Assembly (NCBI RefSeq): GCF_013839525.1
Contig: NZ_JACDIS010000001.1
Span: forward strand, 496,001 to 560,000
Source of the DNA: Chthonobacter rhizosphaerae
GTDB lineage: Bacteria > Pseudomonadota > Alphaproteobacteria > Rhizobiales > Pleomorphomonadaceae
DNA length: 64,000 bases
Direction of reading: 5' to 3'
Numbering within the stretch: the stretch's first letter is position 1; every line of letters starts with the position of its first letter. A model generated the notes under the pieces. That model was given only the letters and a program-made list of their open reading frames with translations. It made no database searches and had not been told where the DNA came from. Positions 1 through 7,284 of the stretch are shown piece by piece. A program made the position numbers and the translations under genes.

Positions 1-1117
1 CACGGACGCCATGGTGCATCTCGTGCTGGCCAAGGTGGCGCTCTTCCGCCAGTCCTACGAGCAGGCCGCCTGGTACCTGGACCGGGCGCTCTCGCTCTGC
101 CCGCACGACGCGGACCTCCTCGTCCAGGCCGCCATCCTGGAGGTCTATCTCGGCCGGCCGGACGCGGCGGTGGAGCATGCGGAGCTGGCGCTCCGCCTCA
201 ATCCCCACCACCCGGCGTTCTACCACGTGGTCGCGGCCTTCGCGCACGTGTTCGCCGGCCGGCTGGAAACGGCGATCGCCTGCGGCGCGCGGTCGGACGC
301 GATCCCCTTCGTGGACGCGCCCGCCTACCTCGCCTTCGCTCACGCCCACCTCGGCAACCTGGACGCCGCCCGGGCCGAGTACGGCCGCTACCTTGACGCC
401 TATCGCGAGAAGATCGCCTTCGGACAGCCGTTCGAGCCGGACGCCCCGCGCGAATGGCTGTTCCGCAACAATCCGTTCCGCCGGGACGAGGACATGGACT
501 TCCTGCGTCGGGGCTTCGATCGCCTGGGAGTCGCCGGGCGGCGATCGACGGAGCCGCCGGTCCCCCTCCCGGGCCCGAACCTCCTCTCCAGGGACGGCGA
601 CGGATGGATCGCCGTCTATGGCGGCCGCCGCGCCACCTTGCCGGACCTCAAGGGGCTGCGGGACATCCGGCAGCTCCTCGGCCATCCGGGCGAGGAGATC
701 CATTGCCTGGACCTCGCCGGTCGCGAGCTCATGGGCGCCGGCGACGCCGTCCTGGACGAGAGGGCGCGGGCGGCGCTGAAGCGGCGCCTCGGCGATCTTC
801 AGGAGGAGATCGAGGACGCCGAGGACGCCAACGATTCCGGCAGGGCCGAACGGGCCCGGGCCGAGCGGGAGCGCCTCGTTGAGGCGCTCGCCGCCGCGCT
901 CGGCCTCGGCGGCCGCAACCGCCGTCTCGGCGACCAGGCCGAGAAGGCGCGGACCTCCGTCACCTGGCGCATCCGGCACGCGCTCCGGCGCATCGAGGCC
1001 TCGCATCCCGCGCTCGGCCGCCACCTCTGCAACAGCATCCGGACCGGCACCTTCTGCCGCTACAGCCCCGAGGCGCCGGTCGCCTGGACCCTGCCGGCAG
1101 ACGCCCCGGGCCGCTGA
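1..1117 (+). CDS. TPR-containing regulator, 3' end only
   Basis: The reading frame is open to the left edge (T-D-A precede the first ATG at 11), so this is probably the C-terminal part of a longer protein. Residues about 1-130 from that ATG form tetratricopeptide-like helix pairs. A charged coiled coil (rich in E, R and A) follows at about 255-300. The tail has a Leu-Gly-rich segment, then T-W-R-I-R-H-A-L-R-R-I and the ending H-P-A-L-G-R-H-L...T-G-T-F-C-x-Y. As I recall, that ending is shared by bacterial TPR proteins whose N-terminal part is a predicted ATPase or cyclase-like regulator; the link is inference. No membrane segment is visible. The next gene begins 171 bp downstream and looks unrelated. 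The ligand and function cannot be told from this fragment. Confidence 0.7.
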   Translation, partial: TDAMVHLVLAKVALFRQSYEQAAWYLDRALSLCPHDADLLVQAAILEVYLGRPDAAVEHAELALRLNPHHPAFYHVVAAFAHVFAGRLETAIACGARSDAIPFVDAPAYLAFAHAHLGNLDAARAEYGRYLDAYREKIAFGQPFEPDAPREWLFRNNPFRRDEDMDFLRRGFDRLGVAGRRSTEPPVPLPGPNLLSRDGDGWIAVYGGRRATLPDLKGLRDIRQLLGHPGEEIHCLDLAGRELMGAGDAVLDERARAALKRRLGDLQEEIEDAEDANDSGRAERARAERERLVEALAAALGLGGRNRRLGDQAEKARTSVTWRIRHALRRIEASHPALGRHLCNSIRTGTFCRYSPEAPVAWTLPADAPGR

Positions 1118-1227
1118 AGACCGCGTCTCGCGGCGGGAGGCCGCCCCCGGGAGGCCGCCCGTCGCGAAACCGTCAGGACGCCGGGCCCGGCGCCGCGGCG
1201 CCTTGAAGGGCCCGCGTCGCCTGTCAT

Positions 1228-1251
1228 GTACCGGTCAAGGAAGACTGGTAC
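1228..1251 (+). promoter_or_regulatory. inverted repeat in the leader of the ABC operon
   Basis: GTACCGGTC, a 6-nt gap, then GACTGGTAC. The arms match at 8 of 9 positions, and the odd pair is G:U in RNA, so it could be either a protein site or an RNA hairpin. It lies 37 bp before the start of the solute-binding protein gene. No promoter boxes are clear around it. Confidence 0.35.
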
Positions 1252-1288
1252 GCGGCTTCCACATGCCGCTGTCACGAAGGACCTTTCC

Positions 1289-2266
1289 ATGCGTCATCTG
1301 CTGATCGCCGCCGTCGCCGCCATGACGTTCGCCGGAACCGCGCTCGCCGACGTGTCCGGCAAGCTCGTGCTCTACACGTCGCAGCCCAACGAGGACGCGC
1401 AGAAGACCGCAGACGCCTTCATGGCGGCCAATCCCGGCGTGACGGTCGAGTGGGTGCGCGACGGGACGCCGAAGATCATGGCCAAGTTCCGCGCCGAACT
1501 CGCCGCTGGCGCGCCCCAGGCCGACCTCCTTCTGATCGCCGACAGCGTCACCATGGAGGGTCTGAAGGCCGAGGGCCTGCTGATGGCCTATCCGGAGGCC
1601 GACACCTCGGCCTACGAGCCGGGCATCATGGACGCTGACAAGGCCTGGTTCGCCACCAAGCTGATCACCACCGGCATCGTCCACAACACCGCCGCCCCGG
1701 TGAAGCCGGCCTCCTACAAGGACCTCCTCGCGCCGGAGGTCACCGCCGCCTTCATGATGCCCTCGCCGCTCGCGTCGGGCGCGGCGACCATCCACATGGT
1801 GGCCGTGACCGGCGTGCCGGACCTCGGCTGGAGCTTCTACGAGACTCTCGCCAAGCAGGGCGCGCTGGCCGAAGGCGCGAACGGCGGCGTGTTCAAGGCC
1901 GTCGCCGGCGGCGAGAAGCTCTATGGCTTCCTCGTCGACTTCCTGGCCATTCGCGAGAAGGCCAAGGGCGCCCCGATCGAGTTCGTCTTCCCCACCGAAG
2001 GCGTGTCGGCGGTGTCCGAACCCGTCGCGATTCTGGCCAACACCAAGAACCCGGACGCCGCCAAGGCCTTCGTCGACTTCCTGATCTCGGAGGAGGGCCA
2101 GAAGGTCGCCGCGGAGATGGGCTACCTGCCCGCCCATCCGGCCGTGGCCCCGCCCGCGGGCTTCCCGGATCGCGCGGCCATCAAGGTGCTGCCCTTCGAT
2201 CCGGCCAAGGCCCTGGCCGCCGAGGCCGAGAACAAGGCGCGCTTCACCGAGATGTTCGGCGGCTGA
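1289..2266 (+). CDS. ABC transporter periplasmic solute-binding protein (ferric/phosphonate type)
   Basis: A 325-residue protein with a signal peptide (MRHLLIAAVAAMTFAGTALA) and a cut before D-V-S-G-K-L-V-L-Y-T-S. The start K-L-V-L-Y-T-S-Q-P and the later P-S-P-L-A-S-G-A segment are typical of the extracellular solute-binding family 1 group that includes iron-binding FbpA/AfuA and phosphonate-binding proteins. The adjacent tyrosine pair that holds iron in FbpA is not obvious; only a single L-Y-G-F-L-V-D is seen near residue 213, so iron should not be assumed. ATG 1289 is chosen over the upstream ATG at 1226 because AAGGA lies 7 nt before it and the signal peptide starts there. It is first in an operon with the permease (7-nt gap) and the ATPase. 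Confidence 0.88.
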   Translation: MRHLLIAAVAAMTFAGTALADVSGKLVLYTSQPNEDAQKTADAFMAANPGVTVEWVRDGTPKIMAKFRAELAAGAPQADLLLIADSVTMEGLKAEGLLMAYPEADTSAYEPGIMDADKAWFATKLITTGIVHNTAAPVKPASYKDLLAPEVTAAFMMPSPLASGAATIHMVAVTGVPDLGWSFYETLAKQGALAEGANGGVFKAVAGGEKLYGFLVDFLAIREKAKGAPIEFVFPTEGVSAVSEPVAILANTKNPDAAKAFVDFLISEEGQKVAAEMGYLPAHPAVAPPAGFPDRAAIKVLPFDPAKALAAEAENKARFTEMFGG

Positions 2267-2273
2267 GCCCGGC

Positions 2274-4007
2274 ATGACCCTCGTGAACGGCGCGGTCCGG
2301 GCCGAACGGTCCGGGCCGCGCGCGCTGTTCGGCGACCCGCTGCTCCTCGCCCTGCTCGTCACGGCGGGGCTCGTGCTGTTCGTGCTGCCGCTCGGGGCGG
2401 TGCTGCGGCTCGCCCTGTCGGAGCCGGGCGGCGGAATCGGGGCCGTCGCCGCGGCGCTGGAAAGCCGATCGGTGCGCCGCGCGCTCTGGCACAGCCTGGA
2501 GGCGAGCGCGCTGTCCGCCGTGATCGCCACCGCGACGGGCGGGGCGCTGGGGCTTCTCATCGGCCTCGCGGATCTGCGCGGCCGGGTCGCGCTCTCTTTC
2601 GTGATTCTCCTGCCGATGATGATCCCGGCCCATGTGGTCGCCATCGCGTGGATGCAGACGCTGGGGCCCGCGAGCGTGATGACCGCGCTGCTCGGCCTGC
2701 CGGCGACGCCGGGGGCGACGCATCCGCTCTATTCCCGGGAAGGCGTGATCGCGCTTCTGGCCCTGCAGCAGATGCCGCTCGTGTTCCTGACCGTCCGCGC
2801 GGGCCTGCGCTCCCTGCCGCGCGATCTCGCCGAGGCGGCGCGGGTCGCCGGCGCCGGGCCGGGGCGGCTTCTGTGGCGGGTGGTGCTGCCGCTGATGCGC
2901 CCCGCGCTCGTCGCCGGCTTCGCGCTCGCCTTCGTGTCGGCGCTCGGCAACTTCGGCATTCCGGCCCTTCTGGGCGTGCCGGGGCGCTACGTCACCCTGC
3001 CGGTGCTGATGTGGCAGCGCCTCGCGTCCAGCGGCCCGTCGGTGCTGACCGACCTCGCCGTGCTGGCGCTGCTCATCGGCGCGGTCGCGGCGGTCGCCCT
3101 GCCGGTGCAGATGGCCCTGCAGCGGCGGCTCTCCGTGGCGCTGATCGGGGCCGCGCAGCGGCCACTCGGCCTGCCGCTCGGCCGCGCGCGCCCGTGGGTC
3201 GAGGCCGTTCTCTGGCTGGCCCTCGCCGCGCTCGTGCTCGTGCCGCTCCTGTCCATGGTCGTCACCGCGCTCCTGCCCACCTGGGGCGTCGCGCTGACCT
3301 TCGACACCGCGACGCTCCGGCAGTTCGACGAGGTGCTGTTCAGGCAGGACGTGACGACCCGCGCGCTGGCGAACTCGACCGTGCTGGCGATCGTCGCGGG
3401 CGCGGTCGTCGCCCTGATGGCGCTGGGGCTCGTGCCCTTCCTGCGCCGCGGCGGGTCGGGCGGCCGGGCGGCGCGGACCGTCGCCCTCCTGGCGGAACTC
3501 TCCTATGCCCTGCCGGGGCTCGTGATCTCGGTGGCCTTCATCATCGTCTTCCTGCGTCCCCTGCCGCTGGTCGGGGTCTCGATCTACGGCACGCACCTCA
3601 TCATCCTCGGCGCCTACCTGTCGGCCTTCCTGGCCATCGCGCTGAAGCCGGTCAGCGTGGCGCGCGACGCGCTCGACCCCGCGCTCGGCGACGCCGCGCA
3701 GGTTGCCGGCGCGGGCTTCTGGCGACGTCTCCTCAGGATCGAGGCGCCCCTCCTCGCGCCCGCGGCGGCGTCCGGAGCCGTGCTCGTCACGCTCGTGGCC
3801 TTCAGCGAGGTCACGCTGTCGTCCATCCTCTGGACGCGCGGCACCGAGACCCTCGGCACCGTCATCTTCAACTACGAGGACGGCGGCTACACCGGGCTCG
3901 CCGCCGCCATGTCGGTTATCGCCGTCCTGACGACGCTCGCCTTGATGCTCGCGCTCGACCGCATCGGGCGCCGCCTGCCGCCGGGCATCGTGCCTTGGCG
4001 GAGCTGA
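2274..4007 (+). CDS. ABC transporter permease, two fused domains (FbpB/ThiP type)
   Basis: A 577-residue inner-membrane protein with about twelve hydrophobic segments in two halves. Each half carries a cytoplasmic EAA-type coupling loop: D-L-A-E-A-A-R-V-A-G-A-G near residue 185 and L-G-D-A-A-Q-V-A-G-A-G near 475. This fused arrangement is standard for the iron(III), thiamine and 2-aminoethylphosphonate importers. It forms the channel for the solute-binding protein encoded just upstream and is powered by the ATPase encoded 12 bp downstream. The length is normal for fused permeases, and both halves appear intact. The substrate is unproved: iron, an aminophosphonate or another small anion all fit. 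Confidence 0.9.
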   Translation: MTLVNGAVRAERSGPRALFGDPLLLALLVTAGLVLFVLPLGAVLRLALSEPGGGIGAVAAALESRSVRRALWHSLEASALSAVIATATGGALGLLIGLADLRGRVALSFVILLPMMIPAHVVAIAWMQTLGPASVMTALLGLPATPGATHPLYSREGVIALLALQQMPLVFLTVRAGLRSLPRDLAEAARVAGAGPGRLLWRVVLPLMRPALVAGFALAFVSALGNFGIPALLGVPGRYVTLPVLMWQRLASSGPSVLTDLAVLALLIGAVAAVALPVQMALQRRLSVALIGAAQRPLGLPLGRARPWVEAVLWLALAALVLVPLLSMVVTALLPTWGVALTFDTATLRQFDEVLFRQDVTTRALANSTVLAIVAGAVVALMALGLVPFLRRGGSGGRAARTVALLAELSYALPGLVISVAFIIVFLRPLPLVGVSIYGTHLIILGAYLSAFLAIALKPVSVARDALDPALGDAAQVAGAGFWRRLLRIEAPLLAPAAASGAVLVTLVAFSEVTLSSILWTRGTETLGTVIFNYEDGGYTGLAAAMSVIAVLTTLALMLALDRIGRRLPPGIVPWRS

Positions 4008-4019
4008 AGAGGAAACCGG

Positions 4020-5093
4020 ATGTCCATAGCCCTGACCGACGTCACGCGCCACTTCGGCGTTCTCGCGGCCGTGGACGGGCTCACCGCGCTGGTCGAGACG
4101 GGGCAGTTCTTCACGGTGCTCGGGCCGTCCGGCTGCGGAAAGTCGACGCTCCTGCGGCTGATCGCCGGGCTCGAGCCCCTCGACGCGGGCCGGATCGCGC
4201 TCAACGGCCGCCCCGTCGCCGGACCGGGACTCGACCTGCCGCCCGAAGCGCGCGGCCTCGGCGTCGTGTTCCAGTCCTATGCGCTCTGGCCTCATCTCGA
4301 CGTCCTCGGCAACGTGGCGTTCCCCATCGAGGCGGCCGGCCGGCGGCGGCAAGCCGCTCGCGCGGAGGCGGAGGCGCACCTCGCCAGCGTCGCGCTCCAG
4401 GGCCTCGGGACGCGGCGGCCAGCGGATCTTTCGGGCGGCCAGCGGCAGCGGGTCGCCCTCGCGCGCTGTCTCGCCGGGCGGGCCCGCGTCGTCCTGATGG
4501 ACGAACCCCTGGCCAACCTCGACCCGCATCTGCGCGCGGCCATGGAGGAGGAACTCGCGGCATTCCACCGCACGTCCGGCGCGACCACCCTCTACATCAC
4601 CCACGACCAGCGCGAGGCGATGGCGCTCGGCGACCGGATCGCCGTGATGAACCAGGGACGGTTCGAGCAGATCGGCACGCCCGAAGACATTCACGACCGC
4701 CCCGCCACCGCCTTCGTCGGGCGTTTCGTCGGGCGCGGCGCGGTCCTGCCGGTCGACGTGCTGGCCATCGCGGGCGGCCGGGCCCGCCTCGGCCTGGCGG
4801 GAGCGGAGATCGAGGCGGCGGCCCCGCCTGGCCTGTCGCCGGGTCCGGCCAACCTCCTCCTGCGGCCGAAGGATGTGGCGCCGGACCCGGACGGCCTGCC
4901 GACCGTGGCCCGCGGATCGACCTACCGGGGCGGAGAATGGGAGATCCGCCTCGCGCTCGCCGGGATGCCCGAGGCCGACCCGCTCGTGCTCCTTCAGACC
5001 GGCCGCCCGCCGGCCGGTCCGCCGCCGAACCTTCGCGTCCTCGGCGGCTGGGTGATACCGGGCCGGGCCCCGGCGGAGTCGGACCCGCCCTGA
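4020..5093 (+). CDS. ABC transporter ATP-binding protein (FbpC/PotA type)
   Basis: A 357-residue ATPase. Walker A G-P-S-G-C-G-K-S-T is at about 35-43. The Q-loop region V-V-F-Q-S-Y-A-L-W-P-H, signature L-S-G-G-Q-R-Q-R-V-A-L-A-R, Walker B V-V-L-M-D-E-P and switch histidine in Y-I-T-H-D are all present. Residues after about 240 form the extra regulatory (TOBE-like) domain usual in PotA/FbpC proteins. AGAGGAAA stands just upstream of ATG 4020. It is the third gene of the importer operon, and its stop codon lies inside the hairpin at 5090-5113, which probably ends the transcript. Confidence 0.92.
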   Translation: MSIALTDVTRHFGVLAAVDGLTALVETGQFFTVLGPSGCGKSTLLRLIAGLEPLDAGRIALNGRPVAGPGLDLPPEARGLGVVFQSYALWPHLDVLGNVAFPIEAAGRRRQAARAEAEAHLASVALQGLGTRRPADLSGGQRQRVALARCLAGRARVVLMDEPLANLDPHLRAAMEEELAAFHRTSGATTLYITHDQREAMALGDRIAVMNQGRFEQIGTPEDIHDRPATAFVGRFVGRGAVLPVDVLAIAGGRARLGLAGAEIEAAAPPGLSPGPANLLLRPKDVAPDPDGLPTVARGSTYRGGEWEIRLALAGMPEADPLVLLQTGRPPAGPPPNLRVLGGWVIPGRAPAESDPP

Positions 5094-5113
5094 CCGCCGG
5101 ACGAGGCGGTCAG
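5090..5113. terminator. bidirectional terminator containing both stop codons
   Basis: CTGACCGCC, a 6-nt loop, then GGCGGTCAG: a perfect 9-bp stem. The left arm holds the TGA of the ATPase gene (5091-5093). The right arm holds the complement of the TGA of the convergent monooxygenase gene (5110-5112). There is no T-run on either side, so it is a GC-rich hairpin terminator at best. Confidence 0.6.
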
Positions 5114-6666
5114 CCCGCCCGGCGGATCGCCTCGGGCGCGCCCGGGCGAGGCGACGCGAGGACGAGATCCCTGAGGCTTGCCTCCTCCGCCGTATAGGCG
5201 TTGCTCCCGTCCCGGCCGAAGCTCGCCGCGGCGAGCGCGGTACGCTCGGCCGCGTACGGCAGACGGTCCGGGCCGTCGAGCCGGAAAGATGCCGGCGCGA
5301 GCGGGCCGAACAGAAGCGAGCGCTCCAGGTCCGGCCAGGCGGCGGGATCGGGCTCCACGCCGGCCCGACGGGCGAAGAGGACCGCGAGGGCGTGCATCGG
5401 CGGCGGCCCCATGCTGCGCAGGGTCCGGCCTCGCTCCAGCGCGGCCTCCAGATCCGCCGGCGTCGGCGCCGGGATCACGCCCGCGAAGGTATAGGCCACC
5501 CACCGGGCCTGCAGTTCCAGCACCGGGAAGTAAGGACCGACCAAGTCGTAAAGCCCCACGAAGGCGAGGCCCGGCAGGTCCGGGTGGAAGGTGTGGTCGG
5601 CCAGGTCGAGGTCTCCCGAGGCGGCGCCGAGGGTTCCGGCGAGGTCTGGCGCCAGGAAGGGCAGCGACGGTCCGTAGCCGGTTCCGAGAAGGAGCGCGTC
5701 GGCGTCCGTCGTCCGCCCGTCCAGAAAGCGGATCGTTCGTCCCTCGACCGTCTCGATCCACGGGCGGACCGTGATCCGCCCGTCCGCCACGGCCGGCAGA
5801 TAGTGCTGCGACTGGGTGATCCCCGCGGCGAAGATGTTGTCGGCCGGCGCGTCGGCGCCGTACTGCGCCGGGCTGCCGGCGGCCCTCAGGACGGCCGCCT
5901 TCAGCCCGCCCGCCACGGCCTCGGGCGGGAGCCGTTCGCCGGCGAGCGCGGCGGCGCGGTTGAACATCACGTGGTCGGTCGGAACGCCGCCGATCAGTTT
6001 CGGCAGGACATAGCGCTGGCGGCGCTGGGCCGTGACCACGCGCCCGCCGTTGAGAGCGATCTCCGACGCGATCTCCAGCGCGCTGATCGAACAGCCGGCC
6101 ACCACCACCGTGGCGCCGCGATACCGGGCCGGACCGTCGTAGGCGGCGGTGTGCGCAACGCCGAGCGCGCCGCTGAAGGTCCTGAGGCCGGGGATGGCCG
6201 GAACGCGCGGGTGCGTGTGGCGCCCCGTCGCCACCACGACGCGCGGGAACACATCCCGCCGCTCGGCGCCGTCCGTCGCCGACACGACCAGCCAGCCGGC
6301 CTCCGCCCGCTCCAGGCGCGCCACGCGCGTCCGGAACCGGATCCGGCGGGCGACGCCGGTCGCCTCGGCATAGCGCGCCAGATAACCGTGCATCGCCTCG
6401 CGGGTCGGATAGGTCGGCGTGCCGTCCGGATGATCGAGATCGGAGAAGGCGGTCAGCACGCGGCTGGTGTTCGTCCGCATGCCCGGCCACGTGGCGCTCG
6501 TCGGCGCGGACGCGTTCCACTGGCCGCCAACCGCGTCGGAGGCCTCGAAGAGCACCGGCGCGAGGCCATGCCTCGAAAGCCAGGCGGCGGCGGCGAGGCC
6601 GGCTGGCCCGGCGCCGATCACCGCGACGGCGTCCGCGGGCATCGGGGTGATGTGATCGTCTTGCAT
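5110..6666 (-). CDS. flavin-containing monooxygenase (FMO / Baeyer-Villiger class)
   Basis: A 518-residue cytoplasmic flavoprotein. The FAD-binding fingerprint G-A-G-P-A-G is at 18-23, followed by an acidic FAD contact in L-F-E-A-S and by G-G-Q-W-N. F-S-G-A-L-G-V-A-H-T-A-A-Y near 170 fits the FMO/BVMO signature F-x-G-x-x-x-H-x-x-x-Y. G-C-S-I-S-A-L-E-I-A-S-E is the NADPH-binding motif. Members use NADPH and oxygen to oxidise a nitrogen, sulfur or carbonyl carbon of a small substrate; which one is not visible here. It is transcribed away from the two split-barrel genes, with 153 bp between them holding four TCCTA repeats, so it may be regulated together with them. It converges on the ABC operon. 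Confidence 0.88.
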   Translation of the reverse strand: MQDDHITPMPADAVAVIGAGPAGLAAAAWLSRHGLAPVLFEASDAVGGQWNASAPTSATWPGMRTNTSRVLTAFSDLDHPDGTPTYPTREAMHGYLARYAEATGVARRIRFRTRVARLERAEAGWLVVSATDGAERRDVFPRVVVATGRHTHPRVPAIPGLRTFSGALGVAHTAAYDGPARYRGATVVVAGCSISALEIASEIALNGGRVVTAQRRQRYVLPKLIGGVPTDHVMFNRAAALAGERLPPEAVAGGLKAAVLRAAGSPAQYGADAPADNIFAAGITQSQHYLPAVADGRITVRPWIETVEGRTIRFLDGRTTDADALLLGTGYGPSLPFLAPDLAGTLGAASGDLDLADHTFHPDLPGLAFVGLYDLVGPYFPVLELQARWVAYTFAGVIPAPTPADLEAALERGRTLRSMGPPPMHALAVLFARRAGVEPDPAAWPDLERSLLFGPLAPASFRLDGPDRLPYAAERTALAAASFGRDGSNAYTAEEASLRDLVLASPRPGAPEAIRRAG

Positions 6667-6728
6667 GTTGGAAGGCTCCCGAAGGTGGTGTGGAGAACCC
6701 TCGATACGTCGCGCCGCCTGCGGATGCG

Positions 6729-6775
6729 TCCTAAGTTGTTCCTACCGCGCCCTTTTCGGTCCTAAGATGTTCCTA
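6729..6775. promoter_or_regulatory. four TCCTA repeats in the divergent FMO/split-barrel promoter region
   Basis: Two 16-bp direct repeats, TCCTAAGTTGTTCCTA (6729-6744) and TCCTAAGATGTTCCTA (6760-6775), differ at one base. Each contains TCCTA twice, 11 bp apart, so the four copies start at 6729, 6740, 6760 and 6771. Tandem half-sites about one helical turn apart are typical of OmpR/PhoB-type winged-helix proteins, and the gene at 7281 encodes such a domain. The last TCCTA ends 44 bp before the GTG at 6820. Confidence 0.5.
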
Positions 6776-6819
6776 AGCGCGGCGAGATCGCCGCAGGGGC
6801 GGGTACATGGGAGGGCGTC

Positions 6820-7284
6820 GTGCTGGACGAGGAGAGGCGGAGCTTCGTGACGAGCCCGGTGATGATCATCCTCGCCGGTCGCGGCGCCGATCTCCAGCCA
6901 TCGATCGGCCGCGGGCTCGGCGCCCGGGTGACCGGCGACGACGCGGTCGAGATCGTCGTGTCCGAATGGCAGTGGCCGCAGGCCGTCGCGGACATCCGGC
7001 GGACCGGCGCCGCGGCGGCGACCTTCGCGCGTCCCGCCGACTACGTCTCCTACCAGGTGAAAGGCGCCGCGGCCGTGCGGCCGGCGATGCCGGCGGACAC
7101 CGCGCTCGCCGACCGCTACCTGGAGGAGATCGGACGGACGCTGGCCGACCTCGGCCTCCAGCCCGCGCTCGTCGCGCCCTGGTTCGTCGGTCGCGGTCAC
7201 GTGGTGGTGCGCCTGAAGATCCTCGAGATCTATGTCCAGACCCCCGGCCGCACGGCGGGCCTCGCCCTCGGAGGCGCGTCGTGA
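6820..7284 (+). CDS. pyridoxamine-5'-phosphate-oxidase-fold (split-barrel flavin) protein
   Basis: A 154-residue protein without signal peptide or membrane segment. V-T-S-P-V-M-I-I-L-A-G-R, G-A-A-A-A-T-F-A-R-P-A-D-Y-V-S-Y-Q-V-K-G and the C-terminal hydrophobic V-V-V-R-L-K-I-L-E-I-Y-V-Q-T-P-G-R-T-A-G fit the PNPOx-like split barrel that binds FMN or a related flavin. The GTG at 6820 is taken as start, with GGGAGGG just upstream; the ATG at 6807 is in another frame. The stop overlaps the GTG of the next gene (GTGA, 7281-7284), indicating translational coupling to a second split-barrel protein. The biochemical role is unknown. The pairing with a flavin monooxygenase across the divergent promoter suggests a flavin or redox theme, which is inference. 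Confidence 0.75.
   Translation: MLDEERRSFVTSPVMIILAGRGADLQPSIGRGLGARVTGDDAVEIVVSEWQWPQAVADIRRTGAAAATFARPADYVSYQVKGAAAVRPAMPADTALADRYLEEIGRTLADLGLQPALVAPWFVGRGHVVVRLKILEIYVQTPGRTAGLALGGAS

Noticed and set aside
1289-2266. Naming the binding protein an iron-binding FbpA.
   Set aside because: The adjacent tyrosine pair of FbpA is not evident, and no Fur/Irr-like box was found; only the transporter class is supported.
2648-5197. An 849-codon frame across the permease and ATPase genes.
   Set aside because: It is Arg/Ala/Gly/Pro-rich in a shifted frame, while the real frames carry permease helices and Walker motifs.
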